64,000 nucleotides of DNA from Nageia nagi (Eukaryota > Pinophyta), in contig JBITNC010000002.1 in assembly GCA_050084985.1 (NCBI GenBank), positions 22,754,001 through 22,818,000 of the forward strand, read 5' to 3'. Under the pieces are notes generated by a model that saw only the letters and a program-made list of their open reading frames with translations, did not search any database and was not told the DNA's origin. Shown in pieces: positions 47,596-59,810 of this stretch. A program made the translations under genes and the position numbers. The first letter of the stretch is position 1; the number at the start of each line of letters is the position of its first letter.

Positions 47596-48340
47596 AGATA
47601 AATTAAATTTGAAGCATCAACATTTTATTTGTCACATTATCATTATAAATACCTTAGTAGACATGTATGAGAACTATGGAAGCAGAGAGAAAGATCATAA
47701 ATTGTTTAATAAGATGAATGATAAGAAATAATTTTATGGACTGAAATAATTGTAGAATATGTACAATATGGATATATTTAAAGAGCCCTTGAATTATTTT
47801 ATAAAATACCTTTAAATGAAATCCCATGGATTGCAATGATTAAAAAATATATACAAATGATTGCATTAAAAGGATTCATGAATTATTTCAAAAAATATAT
47901 CATTGAGATGTAGTCTCATGGAATGCAATTATCAAGTGTAAATCCAAAATTTGCAACCTTTGCCAACATTCTTCTAGCATGTGCCATCATCCAAGTTTTG
48001 AAAGAAGGTATGGACATCAAGAGGGTCAAGGATAAAGAATCCCAAGTAAGTTCAAAGCGTAAATATATGAACATTTCATCTTCCTTTATTTCAAAATATT
48101 TTGTAGATAAATGCAAGTATTAAGAAAAAATCCTTGGCAAATATCAACAAGGGGTATATTCATTACCTAAGAATTTTGGAATGATTCCAAAATATGATAA
48201 GCAAGGTATAGGGGTTGAGTTTAAAAAAAATCATATAGTAAAGAAGAAGACTATATTTCCTATTCCAATATGGTGATTATCTCATAAGAAGTGCGAAGAA
48301 TTTCAAAGCAAGGAAAAATATTTTTAAAGATCAATGCCAA
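47596..48340 (+). pseudogene. Second PPR gene fragment
   Basis: From about 47640 the translation reads IINTLVDMYENYGSREKDHK, LFNKMND, and at 47923 MQLSSVNPKFATFANILLAC, then VLKEGMDIK. These follow PPR repeat order, and the segment at 47923 closely parallels the fragment at 2331 (MQLSGVKPIFATF). Stops and frame changes are frequent. Past 48125 no certain PPR motif is seen, and I could not confirm a C-terminal DYW domain. Confidence 0.7.
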
Positions 48341-49379
48341 AGATGATTTTTGTTCTTGTTAAAGTTATAAAATATTTCAATGATATTTGTAAAAATTTCA
48401 TTAATATAAATCTTATACGAAGAAAAAAACTTGCTGCTAGAATTAGAAGAGAAAATAGATCTCTAAGGAAAACTTAAGTCGATTTGGAATAAAAAATAGG
48501 TGACCCTGTAGGCTGAAATAAGGCCCCTATGATCCTATATTTTTATAATTTTAAATATATATATATATATATATATATACAATTGGATACATATTAAAAA
48601 TATCAAATTTTAGAAAAATAACTCTCTTGAATTCTTCCTAGATCAAAAGTTATGGCCTTCAGATGTTGTTAATTTCTAAAAACTAAAGGATTATTTTCAA
48701 TAGTCATATTAGTTATTTTTTCTCAAATTTTATTGAATTAAATTTCATAAGGTATTATATATTGTAAATATATTTACAATAGTATGAAAATAATCAAAAA
48801 TAGATTGATAGAACTCAAGTTATGCCCTTAAGAAGTAGGTCATTTTTCATACAATTTTAAATTTTAACTTAAACAAGGCTATCAAAAACCTATTTTTGAA
48901 GTATTTTTAAAAAATAAATATACCATTGCTTAGATATTGAAGACATATTTCTAATAGTGTAAAAATTATCAAAATATGATTAGTATAACTCATATTATGA
49001 TATGCTCATAGTACCTATTTAGTGGAAGCTTGAACCAATGAGGGCCACCGAATGAGGTAACACATGGAGGAGAAGCCTCTAGGAACCATCATACTAGCAT
49101 AGGTAATGAAGGTGATCATGCATAATTAAAAAGATATGCAACCTAGGATGGTGAGTATGTGGAAGGTAAAAGGATATTTTGGATTATGTGATTAGATATT
49201 GATGATGCCTTTCCTTGATTACTATGAGTGATTTAGTTGGAGAAGCATACCAAGAGGGGAGCATGCAAAATAATAAATTTGATATATAGGGGTTTTTTCA
49301 TTCATGTAATTTCTTTATTTTTGTTATACTTTGTAGCCATCGTGTATGTAGTATATTGCATTGAGATGGTGGTATTGTA
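48341..49379. other. Intergenic, AT-rich, with TA microsatellite
   Basis: A (TA)n tract lies at 48555-48579. No gene or element seen otherwise. Confidence 0.45.
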
Positions 49380-50690
49380 GGTAGATGATAAGATGAGGGA
49401 GATGTTGGAGAAGTAAGGGTGGATGAAATTCTTGAATCTCTTCCAAAGGGATAATGAGAGCTTAGTTTTGCATTTGACCCGATCCTAGGAGGATGGTAAG
49501 GTTGAATTTGAAGGTGTCTCCTTTATTATTAACCAAGGGGTCCTCGTTCAAATGATAGGCTTTCCATTGGTGGGGGATAAGCTAGTATGGGATAAGCACT
49601 CCCTAGAAATTAAAATCCCCAAATATTTAAGGAAAAAAGGATAACCTATAGAATCTTCAAGGAGGCATCAATTGGGAGTTTCTCCTATTAAAATGGAAGA
49701 ATATGGTTATTATGATTATAAAGTATGTGAGGTTGGATAATCAGTCATCCATTGTGTGGAGCTTCCACTTTGCCTTTCTGAACATCTTTAGGAATCAAAT
49801 GAATATCAACATTCCATATTACCTTTTTCAATCCTTCTATAAGTCAATTATTGAATTGAAGAAATAGAAGTTGATAGAGTCATGCCAACAAGTGATATAA
49901 TGTGTCTTATTCAACTATGTTGCTTCAACTAGGAAGCCTACTCTATCTTTTATGTTATATTATGATGATACTAAGGAGGAGACAAGAGAATAGTCAAAAT
50001 AAGATACCCAATGATGGATGAGGATGATCCCTACACCATACCCTCATATGAGGATATATTTATCGATGGAGACTAGAGAGTGGAGGGGATCAACCTTTGA
50101 GAGTTAGAGTATCCCTACCTAATCATCATGAAGAACTAATAACTATGCTTCTCAAAAGAGCAAAAAGTATGTGGAGGAGGCCTCTGATTTAGATCCTACC
50201 CCACCTCCAAAAAATAAATTAGCTCTGGGAGGAAACTCTACTCTAAAGATGCCAAATCTAGAAGCATAGCTCCTTCCAAGAAGTAGGTCCATGGGTTTGG
50301 ATGAGTGGAAGGATTTGCTCTACATTTATTTTAGATCAACAAGAGCCTTCCTTTATTATATCAAGAAGATACTAGAAGAGATCAAGGATCATCCCTAAAA
50401 TGAAAAAGAGAAGAATGTGGTGAGATCACCTTCTGGATATGCTAAGGGGCCAAAATATCCTCTCCTAGATGGTCTTTGAGAATGCATAGTGGTTCTTTTA
50501 TATTTTAATCTTCTAGTGGCTTAGTTTATTTTTGTATGCTTTTTTAACAAGGGAGGCGATGACATCCTATTTTTTCCTTTTATTATAGATGTGTTTTTGG
50601 AGGAATTACTTGAAAATGTATGATGAATGTACAAGGTTAAAGGTACTTTCAAAACCCTCATTTATATTACTAATCATAAAAAAAGAAAAA
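49380..50690 (+). pseudogene. Repeated gene of unknown function, copy 1
   Basis: The frame from 49380 reads VDDKMREMLEK, GWMKFLNLFQRDNESLVLHL, TRS then EDGKVEFEGVSFIINQGVLV, QMIGFPLVGDKLVWDKHSLE. After a frame change, SSIVWSFHFAFLNIFRNQMN, INIPYYLFQSFYKSIIELKK follow (49745-49865). A charged Pro/Lys-rich tail reaches about 50480. The 3' end (GGTACTTTCAAAACCCTCAT, then A-rich) parallels copy 2. The domain resembles, in my judgement, plant transposon-associated families with a G-W-x-x-F ... G-x-x-F-x-I-N pattern, but I cannot name it. Broken by at least eight stops. Confidence 0.55.
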
Positions 50691-51182
50691 AAACTCAAAT
50701 TATCACTTTTGGATAATGGAAATCTAATCCAAGCTTTGGTAGTTATAACATGAAAAAAATATGATTTTTATTTTTATCGAAGTTGCAAAAATATAAATTA
50801 AAAAATTTATCATGAAAAATCATAAATGTATTAATTTAATATGATAATATAAAATAAATGAGAATAGAAGCAATATCAGGTCCATTTTTTCACAACCTAT
50901 TTTCCCCTAGACTTTAAAAATGATTTTTGTAGTCTAACTTACAATGAAATTTGTCATTATGGTATTTTGGTATTATGCATAGTGTGATGTGTTTTCAAAT
51001 CATTATTATACCTTTTGTTTATATTATGCATTGATGGCGTAATGACATAATAAATTCTAACAACAAATATTGTTGGAATGTATATCATTTGGGAAATGAT
51101 ATAATATTAGCTAAGAAATATATTATTTTAAATACTATTCTTTCTCTATGTGTCTATCAAGTTCCAAGTATGGATGAAAAGA
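50691..51182. other. Intergenic, nothing recognisable
   Basis: AT-rich DNA between two copies of the repeated gene; no signal seen. Confidence 0.4.
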
Positions 51183-51208
51183 AGAGAGAGAGAGAGAGAG
51201 AGAGAGAG
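51183..51208. repeat. GA microsatellite
   Basis: Thirteen GA/AG units in a row. Confidence 0.9.
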
Positions 51209-51268
51209 GTAGAAGATTTCAAAAAATTTGACTGAGCTCAAATTGAATAATGCTCCTATGAGCACTTC

Positions 51269-51475
51269 AAATGATTTAGATAGATGATATCGATCCTTTT
51301 TATAAAAAGAAAATAAGTTCTTTCAAACCCCAAATAATTATGCATAAGTTACTAATTTTAATTTTCTAACTAATGATTTGGATAGATGATATGGATCATT
51401 TTTATAAAAAGAAAATAAGTTCTTTCGAACCCCAAAAAATTATGAATAAATTACTAATTTTAATTTGTTGTCATA
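51269..51475. repeat. 102-bp tandem duplication
   Basis: ATGATTTAGATAGATGATAT at 51271 recurs as ATGATTTGGATAGATGATAT at 51373, and the downstream block TATAAAAAGAAAATAAGTTC is also repeated. Two units with a few substitutions. Confidence 0.85.
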
Positions 51476-51589
51476 ACCTAGGGGTGGCGGAGGGAGATTC
51501 AACAACCATGCATGGACCCTAAGGTTTGGAAATTAAATCATTATCGAATAAAGCTAAGTTGGTGAAATCTTGCATATGATATAGTACCT

Positions 51590-53300
51590 TGCTATTATAC
51601 GGAGTTAGGGTGGTGGACTTTGGGTTTGTCTCATATTCGGCTACATGGATAAGGTATACTTTCGTGGAATATTTGTGTATGTGGTCTCATTATTTTCATG
51701 TGAGAGGCTCTTGTTGGAGGCAATCTAAAGTACCTTATAAGTGGTGGTGAGACTTTTATCACCACTTTCCTTGATTATAGCAAAGTTGCAATGGCATTCA
51801 TGTGTGGGAGAGGGGATCTTCTTTTAGGTACTTAGATTTGATAGACAACCTAACAAGGCCCTCCTTTGTTGTTAAATTCACCTAGTGTGAGCCCATGCAT
51901 TATCATGTTCATTTACTATTAACTTTGAATGACAAAAAAATGGTGGATGTATCCTATTACATTGAGCTCGTAGTTCTTCAAATGGATGAAATTACATGGG
52001 GCATTCTAGATAAGGTAGGATTGATGCCCTCTCTGAATTTGTTTCAACATGTGGATGAGAAGTTGTCCCTAACCTTAACCTAATCATGGGAGAAGGGAGA
52101 ACTGGAAGTAAAGGATATTTTATTCACCATCAACCTTGAGTTGACTGCATGGTGATAGGTTTCCCTCTAAAATGGAAGAAAAGAATTCCTTGGCTATAGA
52201 GCTCCAAATTTTCAAAGGAATTTATAATAATTTGCAGAAGATGCAAGAATGAATCAAGAGGGATTCCCTCCCTGTGAAGTGAAAGGGTGTTGCGATAGTC
52301 ATTATGCAATATTTAACTCTACATATCCATATTTCAATGTTGCGTAGTTTTTACTTTGCCTTCATGAATATATTCAAGTAGGGAAAACATGTTAACATCC
52401 CTATTTATCTATTTAAATCTTTATACAAATCCATTATATAGATGGAGGAGAAATTGGCATGGTCATGCCATCTAGATTTATTATATGCTCTTTTTAATCA
52501 TGCAGCCATGGTGCAACTAAATTTGGGCATTGATTATGTCGATTTCAATAGTAGTATGGAAACAATAGATGAAGAAAAGAATTCAATTGAAGGGGAGAAT
52601 GAGGACTTTACCCTAGCTAAGGAAGAGCCTTCATTGTTGGAGTAAATTAAGCCTATGGTCACTCATGGGATGTTGGCAGGTTGTAGTAGTGTTGCCTCCA
52701 AATTGATTTAGAAGATATAAGAAGTAGAAGCCTAAGGTATTATTAGTAAGAAGGAAGAGCTCTCTAAGAAGTTAAACCCCTCTCCACAGTTTGAAAAGAG
52801 TATGATGAGGATCATTGGATCCCCTCTGCAAGAGATGCCTAAAGGGAGAGAGGAATACATGGAGTTGTTGCATGCTTGGATTCTCTCCATTGAGGTGGCT
52901 TTGTTTTATGCGAAATAAGCGTATGATGCATGGGTTGATGATCTTAACGGAAGCTAAAGATTGCAGACTCCTCTGCTTCTAGGGAGTTCTAAGGGGAATT
53001 TGATGATATTAAAGATCCCAAGTTCATGAAAGGCTAAAGGGAAGTCCATCCCCTAGATTATCTCAGAGATTCTCTCTAGTATTGAGTGTTATTTTTTGTT
53101 TAAACTATTTCGAAGGTTTTGTGTGGTGTCTTGTTTTATTATTTATTTTATGGTAGCATTGTAGACGATGCTCTTGAAGACCCTCTTAGTACCTAATGTT
53201 TTAAATTATTATGTGTTGCATGCTTTGAATATAATAAGGTTGTAAAAGGCTTAAGGTCCTTTCAAAACCCTTATTTTTATCCTATGTATATAAAAAAATA
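51590..53300 (+). pseudogene. Repeated gene of unknown function, copy 2
   Basis: An upstream part not seen in copy 1 reads YTFVEYLCMWSHYFHVRGSC and HYHVHLLLTLNDKKMVDVSY (51650-51960). Then VGLMPSLNLFQHVDEKLSLT, LTxSWEKGELEVKDILFTIN aligns with copy 1, followed after frame changes by MLRSFYFAFMNIFK and VNIPIYLFKSLYKSII (52330-52440), then LAWSCHLDLLYALFNHAAMV and an acidic stretch TIDEEKNSIEGENEDF. The 3' end (AAGGTCCTTTCAAAACCCTT, then an A-run) parallels copy 1. Many stops. The shared order in two diverged copies supports a real ancestral protein. Confidence 0.58.
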
Positions 53301-53765
53301 CTAACCTAATGACAATATTGAAAAAAATATAAATTTATTTTACTTAATAATCTTTAATAAGCATATAATATCATAAATCCTCCAAATAATCACTTTGTTG
53401 CATTGATAAAATGAAATAATTAAATATTCACACCAACTAACCATCGCATAGAATAGTGTGTCAAATTTGCTTAAACCAAGGGTTGCCCATTTCTACAGAT
53501 AATTTAGAATGTTATAATTTTTTTCAAGTTATACGTCCTCCTAGAAAAAGCATAATCAGAATCAGATAGCAAGGGATGGTTTTATCATACCATACACCAA
53601 GCCATGTTGTTGGCTATGAAATCTCTAAAAAGAAATATATTAAAAGTGAAAAAGTAGGAGGGTAGAAAGGAAGAGAAATCAAAGAGTGTGGAAGAAAAGT
53701 TTGCCAAAGAGTTTGTATAAAAATACTTTCTTGACTGTCATTTGTTGTAAGTGAAAACCAGAACC
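53301..53765. other. Intergenic, nothing recognisable
   Basis: AT-rich; no gene or repeat detected by eye. Confidence 0.4.
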
Positions 53766-54810
53766 TTCTAATATAGAATGCATGACTTAGTGATAAATAT
53801 GTATGTTACGCATTAAATTTGTTAACATGGTCAAATTGGTTGTAGAATATATTAGTGAATGATAAATATATAGGAAAATATGTAAAATACTTCTATAATT
53901 TTATATAATATCAAAAATATTTTTAATTTTTATTAAATATCGAAAATATTTTTGAAAATAAAAATAAAAAAAATAATTTATCAAATATATATGGAATTAT
54001 TAAATATAATTTATATAATATAATATATATTACATATAAATATATACTATTTAGATTAATAAACATAAAATATAGTAAATTATTTAAAATATTTTCATGT
54101 ACACAATTTGTAAAATATCTTTGTAGTTTAATAGAGGTTTTTTTAAATTAAATTATTTTACATAATTTTTACAAATTGTATTTTAAAAAGGTATTTTTAC
54201 AAGATTATTTTTATAAATTGTATTCTTCAAGGATATTTTTTATATAGTTTAACTATTTTTCATGTATTATAAAAATGTAATATAAAAATATCTTTGTAAA
54301 GTACCTTTCTAATTTTGCTTAATATCCAAAATACCCTTCTAATTTTATAATTTAATAGAGGTTTTCTTATTCCAAAATGTATTTGCTTTTCTTTTTCATT
54401 TTATCTTTAGAGGTATTTTCAATATTTCAAAATAAGAAAAGGTATTTTTGATATTATGTGAAATTATAAAGATATTTTGGATATTTTTCCATGTATATAG
54501 TATGCATTTTTTAAGTTACCCAAATTGGTTGTAGAATGCATAAGTAAATGATAACGCACTATATTTGTTATGTTATCAAATTGATTGTAGAATGCATGAA
54601 TGAATAATTAATATGTATGCTAATCATTGAGTTTGCTAAGTTACCCAACTTAGTTGTAGAATGCATGGGTGAATGATAAATATGTATTACATGCATTGCA
54701 TTTGCTAAGTTACCCAAATTGATTTTAGAATGCATAACTAAATGATAAATGTGTATGCTAAGCATTGCATTTTCTATGTTTCCCAAATTGGCTATAAAAT
54801 GCATGAATGT
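53766..54810. repeat. 69-bp tandem array, interrupted by a MITE-like element
   Basis: TAGAATGCAT-like markers occur at 53774, 53843, 54532, 54588, 54657, 54726 and 54795, giving a 69-bp spacing (one unit shortened to 56). Units contain GTTACCCAAATTGGTTGTAGAATGCAT and a GATAAATATGTATGC-type segment. The gap between 53843 and 54532 is 689 bp, i.e. 69 plus 620, explained by the insertion listed next. Confidence 0.88.
53873..54490. mobile_element. MITE or foldback element with about 100-bp terminal inverted repeats
   Basis: The left end GGAAAATATGTAAAATACTT and the reverse complement of the right end GGAAAAATATCCAAAATATC align onward for about 100 bp (shared TAATATCAAAAATA and AAATAT[CT]GAAAATA). 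It is non-coding and very AT-rich. Its length (618 bp) plus 2 bp accounts for the extra 620 bp in the tandem array, which suits a 2-bp duplication, although the immediate flanks (TA left, AT right) are not an exact TA repeat. No transposase; family unknown. Confidence 0.7.
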
Positions 54811-54960
54811 GTGTTTATTGCATGATGTGCATAGTAAATACATATGTTGGTTGTATAGGTGTAGGATACCCATGATATTATGTCAAGTTTGAATGTTATA
54901 CATTGTTTTGGATTATCATAAATATATATATTCTACATAAACAAAAGTCTAGGGAAGTAT

Positions 54961-55298
54961 GTTAGTGCATAATAATGCTTGTTATCTGAGAATGTGTAAT
55001 ATGATTTAAGGTATATATTGAAGCCCACTAAATTAAGTATTGATTTCCTTGTATATGTAAAATGATCATAATATGCATGTATGATGCTTTATATATATAT
55101 ATATATATTATATATATATATTATATTATATATATATATATTATATATATTAATATATATATATATATATATGTTAGTGCTTAATAATGCTTGTTATCTG
55201 AGAATGTGTAATATGATTTAAGGTATATATTGAAGCCCACTAAATTAAGTATTGATTTCCTTGTATATGTAAAATCATAGTAATATGCATGTATGATG

Positions 55299-55342
<44 letters not shown>
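54961..55342. repeat. 212-bp tandem duplication with TA tracts
   Basis: GTTAGTGCATAATAATGCTT at 54961 recurs at 55173 with near identity for about 125 bp, each unit ending in a (TA)n tract (55090-55172 and 55301-55342). The few differences suggest a recent duplication or one promoted by the TA tracts. Confidence 0.88.
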
Positions 55343-55343
<1 letters not shown>

Positions 55344-55344
<1 letters not shown>

Positions 55345-55361
55345 AGAGAGAGAGAGAGAGA
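55344..55361. repeat. GA microsatellite
   Basis: Nine GA units directly after the TA tract. Confidence 0.9.
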
Positions 55362-55711
55362 TGAACATAGTAGTTTGAGTGTAGTCTTCCTTATGAATTA
55401 AGTGATATGATGCAATGCATATGAAATGTGTTCGGCATACACAACTATGACCTATGTGTGTTATAATGCTCTAAGAATGTAATATGATCAATGTATCTTG
55501 GAATGCCTAAGATGCTTATAAATGCTCTTTTATTCTTATGCCAATAAGTGTTCAATATGAAACTTAAGTTTTTTTACTTAAGAAACTTAACTGTAAAAAC
55601 ATTGTTTTACTTATCCATGTAAAGTATAAATCATGTACATGAGAAATGTATATTGAAGGTAATATTTTATCAATAGAAAACATACATGCTCCATGATTCC
55701 CTTATAATAAA

Positions 55712-55757
<46 letters not shown>

Positions 55758-58700
55758 ATTGATAGTATAATTTATTCCATGCCCAAAAAGAAAATGAGAG
55801 AATAAGTAATTCATCAACATCTTAATATTCATGCTTGAGTAGTCTTTGGTTGATGTTCCATGGTGAATTCACTTTAAAAGGGGTGTATCAACATGGTTTG
55901 GTGTGTTAATGATTTTGTCTCATGATGAGCATGAGAAATCTTGAACCTTAGTAGTAGTGGAATATACTCAATTGCTAGGATATGCATGGAATGATTCTAA
56001 ATATGTAATGTATATATAGACATTTGTATGGCTATCTATGATCATATATGTACCTATTGTGCAAGGAAGTAGATAGTGCTTAGACATGTATGCTTCATAA
56101 ATATGTAAGAATTGATCATAATTGCATTATAAAATTATCATTTAATTAGTAACTAAAATAATTTCTAAACATCAATAAAGGAATTGAAGAAATGACTTAA
56201 ACATACTTATCCCTTTAAATAAGGCTATGAAGTATTATGACCTACAACCATATCCTAATCTCTCTCTCATTGTTGTTCAAGTAAGGAGCCACTGGACACT
56301 CATTTGAAAGGTGGTATTTCTTGTTGATTAGATTTGTTTTAATAATTCAATGAGTTATATGGATTTTTTGGGATCTTTCTGCTAAAAGAATGGAGAGAAA
56401 TTGATCTCTAAATGTAGGATTATCAACTATCTATGTGTGTCTTTATTGGATGATTGGAACTATGAAAAGTCTTAATAGAATTATATGTCTACATTATAGT
56501 AATTGTTGTTATAGTTCTAGACAATCATAATAGTAGATTTTCTACCATTTTTCCTACTTGCACTCATGTTTTGGAATGTTTACTAGTGTGAATTTTCCTT
56601 TAAAGCTTGAACTTAATTTTATGAAATGCATATGCTTCCAGACTTGTTATCTAAAAAGCATAAGAAATGGCACAAACATAAGATGCAGTATAGATGACAT
56701 CAATAGGTGTATATATATTTATGGTAGTATTGCATCAATGATATTTAATATCGACCTTAGTAAACATTAATGGAAAAATTATATTCTTATATATTCAAGA
56801 ACCTTATAATCATCATGAAAGTGAGATGTTTTATTGTATGGACCTAGCTTTTCTTACAGGCAACAAAATATACAACCTAAATCTATTGGAAAAGAATTTA
56901 TACTCTTAGAGACATGTGAGAAATGTTAAGCTTAAAATTTATGTCAATAAAGCTTGATTAGTCTCCAAACAAATTTAACAATTGTTTAAATACATGTGTA
57001 GATTCTTGAATGAAGCCCCCATTGTATCCTAAAACATGAATTGATAATAATCTAATATTTTAGAATGTATCCTTTATAGTGGAATTTCTAAGGGAAGGAA
57101 GAAAAAATAATTGGTTTAAAATATTAAATGATGTTAGCAATTAACTTAATAACATTCCTTTTGAAGCATGCATGAGACTTAAGTGAGGTTAGACCTCATA
57201 GGAAAATCGATCTCAAGTTAGATAATATCATCATATTTTCAAAAAGGAAATGGGTGTCTCTTTAAGGGGCATGACAAATTCAAAGGTGCACGAGAGCATG
57301 TTTAGAGGCCATCAAAACAAGGTTGCTAATGATCTTGTAGAAATATTACAAGGCCACCAACGACCTTATTTTTGAGAAATTTCAAATTCAAAAAAAAAAA
57401 AAATAGAGCCTATCTCTCACCTTTAAGATGTTTTTTTCTTAGTTTTCAAGCCAAATGAAATTTTTCAAGTAAAAATTGGTTCATTTTTTGTCAACAAAAA
57501 TTTCAACAATCAATAATCAAATTGGAAATCATAAATGACTCTAGGGCTAGGGAAGGAGTGAAAAAATCATATCAAAATAATAAAAAATAAATAATCTGTA
57601 CAAGAAACAGGTCAAAAATCAAACCTATAAAGCAATGCATCTAAAATGCTCTCATGATTTATCATTCAACTCCTATCCATTAGATTTTTAAATCTCGGGT
57701 TCTTATTCTATTTATAAAATAAGAAGTGAAAGATGGAATCGTAAAAAGCTTCTAAATGTGTGTTCGAAACAATCATTATCATTAGAAGATAATAGTAAAA
57801 TCATTTTGCTGCAATTATGTTTGAAACAATCATTTCAGTAGACAAAAGTCAAGTATCATATTACATTCCTTAAAAAAAGTGTTACAATTCAATCATGTTA
57901 TGGGAGTTGGAGAGAAGGGGAAATTGAAAACTCTCAAGTAGAAAAAGAGATGCCCCAAGTTTGAAACTCTCCCTCCTCACATGCATGTGGATATGCTAAG
58001 TCCATTCAATGGTAGTTAGGCAACTTTTCATGGATTGGGTCAAGTGCAACTCTTGAGTGACTTTTACAGAAGAGAACCCCACAAAATGTAATCTAATTCC
58101 ATAATTAATTCCTCTCAAGAGGCGATTTACCAACAAAACGTATTACCCAAAAAGTACGACAAATTATTCAATTATTTAATATCTCACAAAGAAAAGAGCT
58201 TCCATTTCAAATTGTGTTGCCCTCTAATAACAAACTAAAATGAGTTTACCAATGCTACCACATCATATCATGCTCATAAAAAGGCAAACCAATATTTAAT
58301 AAATGTCTTTTGGAGCTTATTTAAATTAAAAAAAATAATTATTAGTTGTGAATTAAGTTTTTAAATAGGTTAGAAATAAAATTGAAAAATAATATAATAA
58401 TTCATAACATTTGTTTTATGTTATTGTTAGTTCAATATTTTGTGCAATGTCCAATGTTTTATATATAAGAAACAATCATCCAAATATTTAATTGATATAT
58501 ATTTATTTTTGAACAAATTTTGATAAATCTTACAAACCAATTGATTTAAAAGAACATTAAAAGAAATATATCTATCTAAATCTCCTTTTATCTTCTTATA
58601 TGTTATAATGTGGAGACAAAGGCTATTAGAAAGTGGAGACTATTTCCAGGAGGTGCATGTGCGCATTTAATGTACAATAGAGCATCCCACTACTCCCTAT

Positions 58701-58853
58701 ATCCACACATGTGGTGGATGCTAATTTAATGATAAATCTGAACCATTGTTATTAGGTTATATATTGTAATCTAAACTATTGATCTTAGGTCATAAATTGT
58801 AAACTCTTTTATAAGAAGTTTGTATGAAGGAAAATGAAAAAAAGGGTTTTTCT
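55362..58853. other. Intergenic, no gene or element recognised
   Basis: About 3.5 kb of AT-rich sequence with a (TA)n tract at 55716-55752. The longest open frame (56558-56770, 70 codons) has no motif. A poly-A run lies at 57390-57403. I see no promoter, RNA gene or LTR that can be defended. Confidence 0.45.
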
Positions 58854-59325
58854 TGAGAGAATTAGCACTACTCTAATCCTCAAGGTCCAAGACTAGGAAA
58901 CTCAATCACACAACATTCACACAAGATAACACAAGTGTAATGTGGTTCCTCCCTCCTTGGGAGTACATCCACAACTAGTATCTCAATTCTCAAGTATGCC
59001 CCTCTTACAACAATTCTCTTCCTCTCTCCTACACAAACTAGTAGAGTAATCTTACTCCAAAACTTAGATATGTTACAAGAGGAGAGGCCCTCTATTTATA
59101 GCTTGAGAGCACCTCCCTAACCTCCCTTTAACCTAAGGGTAAGGTTAGGGTTACAATAAATATGTGACCTAACTTTAACCTACCAACTAACCCCATGGTT
59201 AGGTCAAAGTCCACACATAATAAAGAATTCAATTAATCCCTTAAGTTATCTACATATCCTTTAAGTGATTAATTGAACTTACAAGGAGTTTAGATATTTA
59301 CAATATTTCATTACAAATTCTAACA
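58854..59325 (-). repeat. Copia-D 3' LTR
   Basis: On the minus strand it runs from TGTTAGAATTTGTAATG to GTGCTAATTCTCTCA, 472 bp. The ends correspond to those of Copia-2's LTR. The outside 5-mer is TTTCT (58849-58853), the possible target duplication; its partner lies beyond the window. Confidence 0.85.
59091..59101 (-). promoter_or_regulatory. TATA box of Copia-D LTR
   Basis: Minus strand CTATAAATAGA, identical to the box in Copia-2 and at a similar distance from the LTR start. Confidence 0.65.
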
Positions 59326-59337
59326 CTCCCCCTTAAT
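59326..59337 (-). other. Copia-D polypurine tract
   Basis: Minus strand ATTAAGGGGGAG immediately before the LTR. Confidence 0.8.
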
Positions 59338-59810
59338 GCAATATTGGGATAGAGCGTAGAAGAAAGAAGAGAGAGAGTAAGAGAGAGTTCTCCTCCATAG
59401 AGATACAAGTGGAGATGAGAACATTTACATATTTGAGAATCTTTTTGAGAACTAGTATGAGACTCACTACATTACCATTTGACAAAATGGTTTACAATAC
59501 AATCATTAACCACAATTGGTTTCACTATACATAGTAGTCGATTAACTTTAAGCTGACATGTGAGTCTCCATGAGCTTGCTTTCACAAAGTGAGAAACCTG
59601 CATTTCTGAAGAAGATCCTGCATGCTACAAGCAACTCATGAACAAAATCAGTTAGATGCATCATATATTCAAATAAAAGAATCAAATAATGCCATCTTAT
59701 AAATAACTGATTAATGGTGCACTATAAGTCATCACGGAGATGCCAAGCCATCACTCATAGTCACCTGTTGTATATAGACATGTGTTGATTATTAATAGAG
59801 CATAAAAATT
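59338..59810. other. Copia-D tail between repeats and LTR
   Basis: Non-coding; includes a purine-rich AGAGAGAG patch near 59370-59390. No frame of note. Confidence 0.5.

Noticed and set aside
48130-48340. Possible DYW domain after the second PPR fragment
   Set aside because: Some residues (GDYLI-like, then Cys-Glu) hint at it, but no frame keeps the CxxC and HxE motifs.
54568-54873. Minus-strand open frame with a 23-residue repeat
   Set aside because: The 69-bp tandem unit equals 23 codons, so any frame free of stops in one unit stays open; composition is not protein-like.
56558-56770. 70-codon open frame as a small gene
   Set aside because: No motif, start context or conserved neighbour; length is within chance for this region.
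59120-59160. Telomere-like CCTAACC/GGTTAGGG motifs
   Set aside because: Few, irregular and inside an LTR; not a telomeric array.
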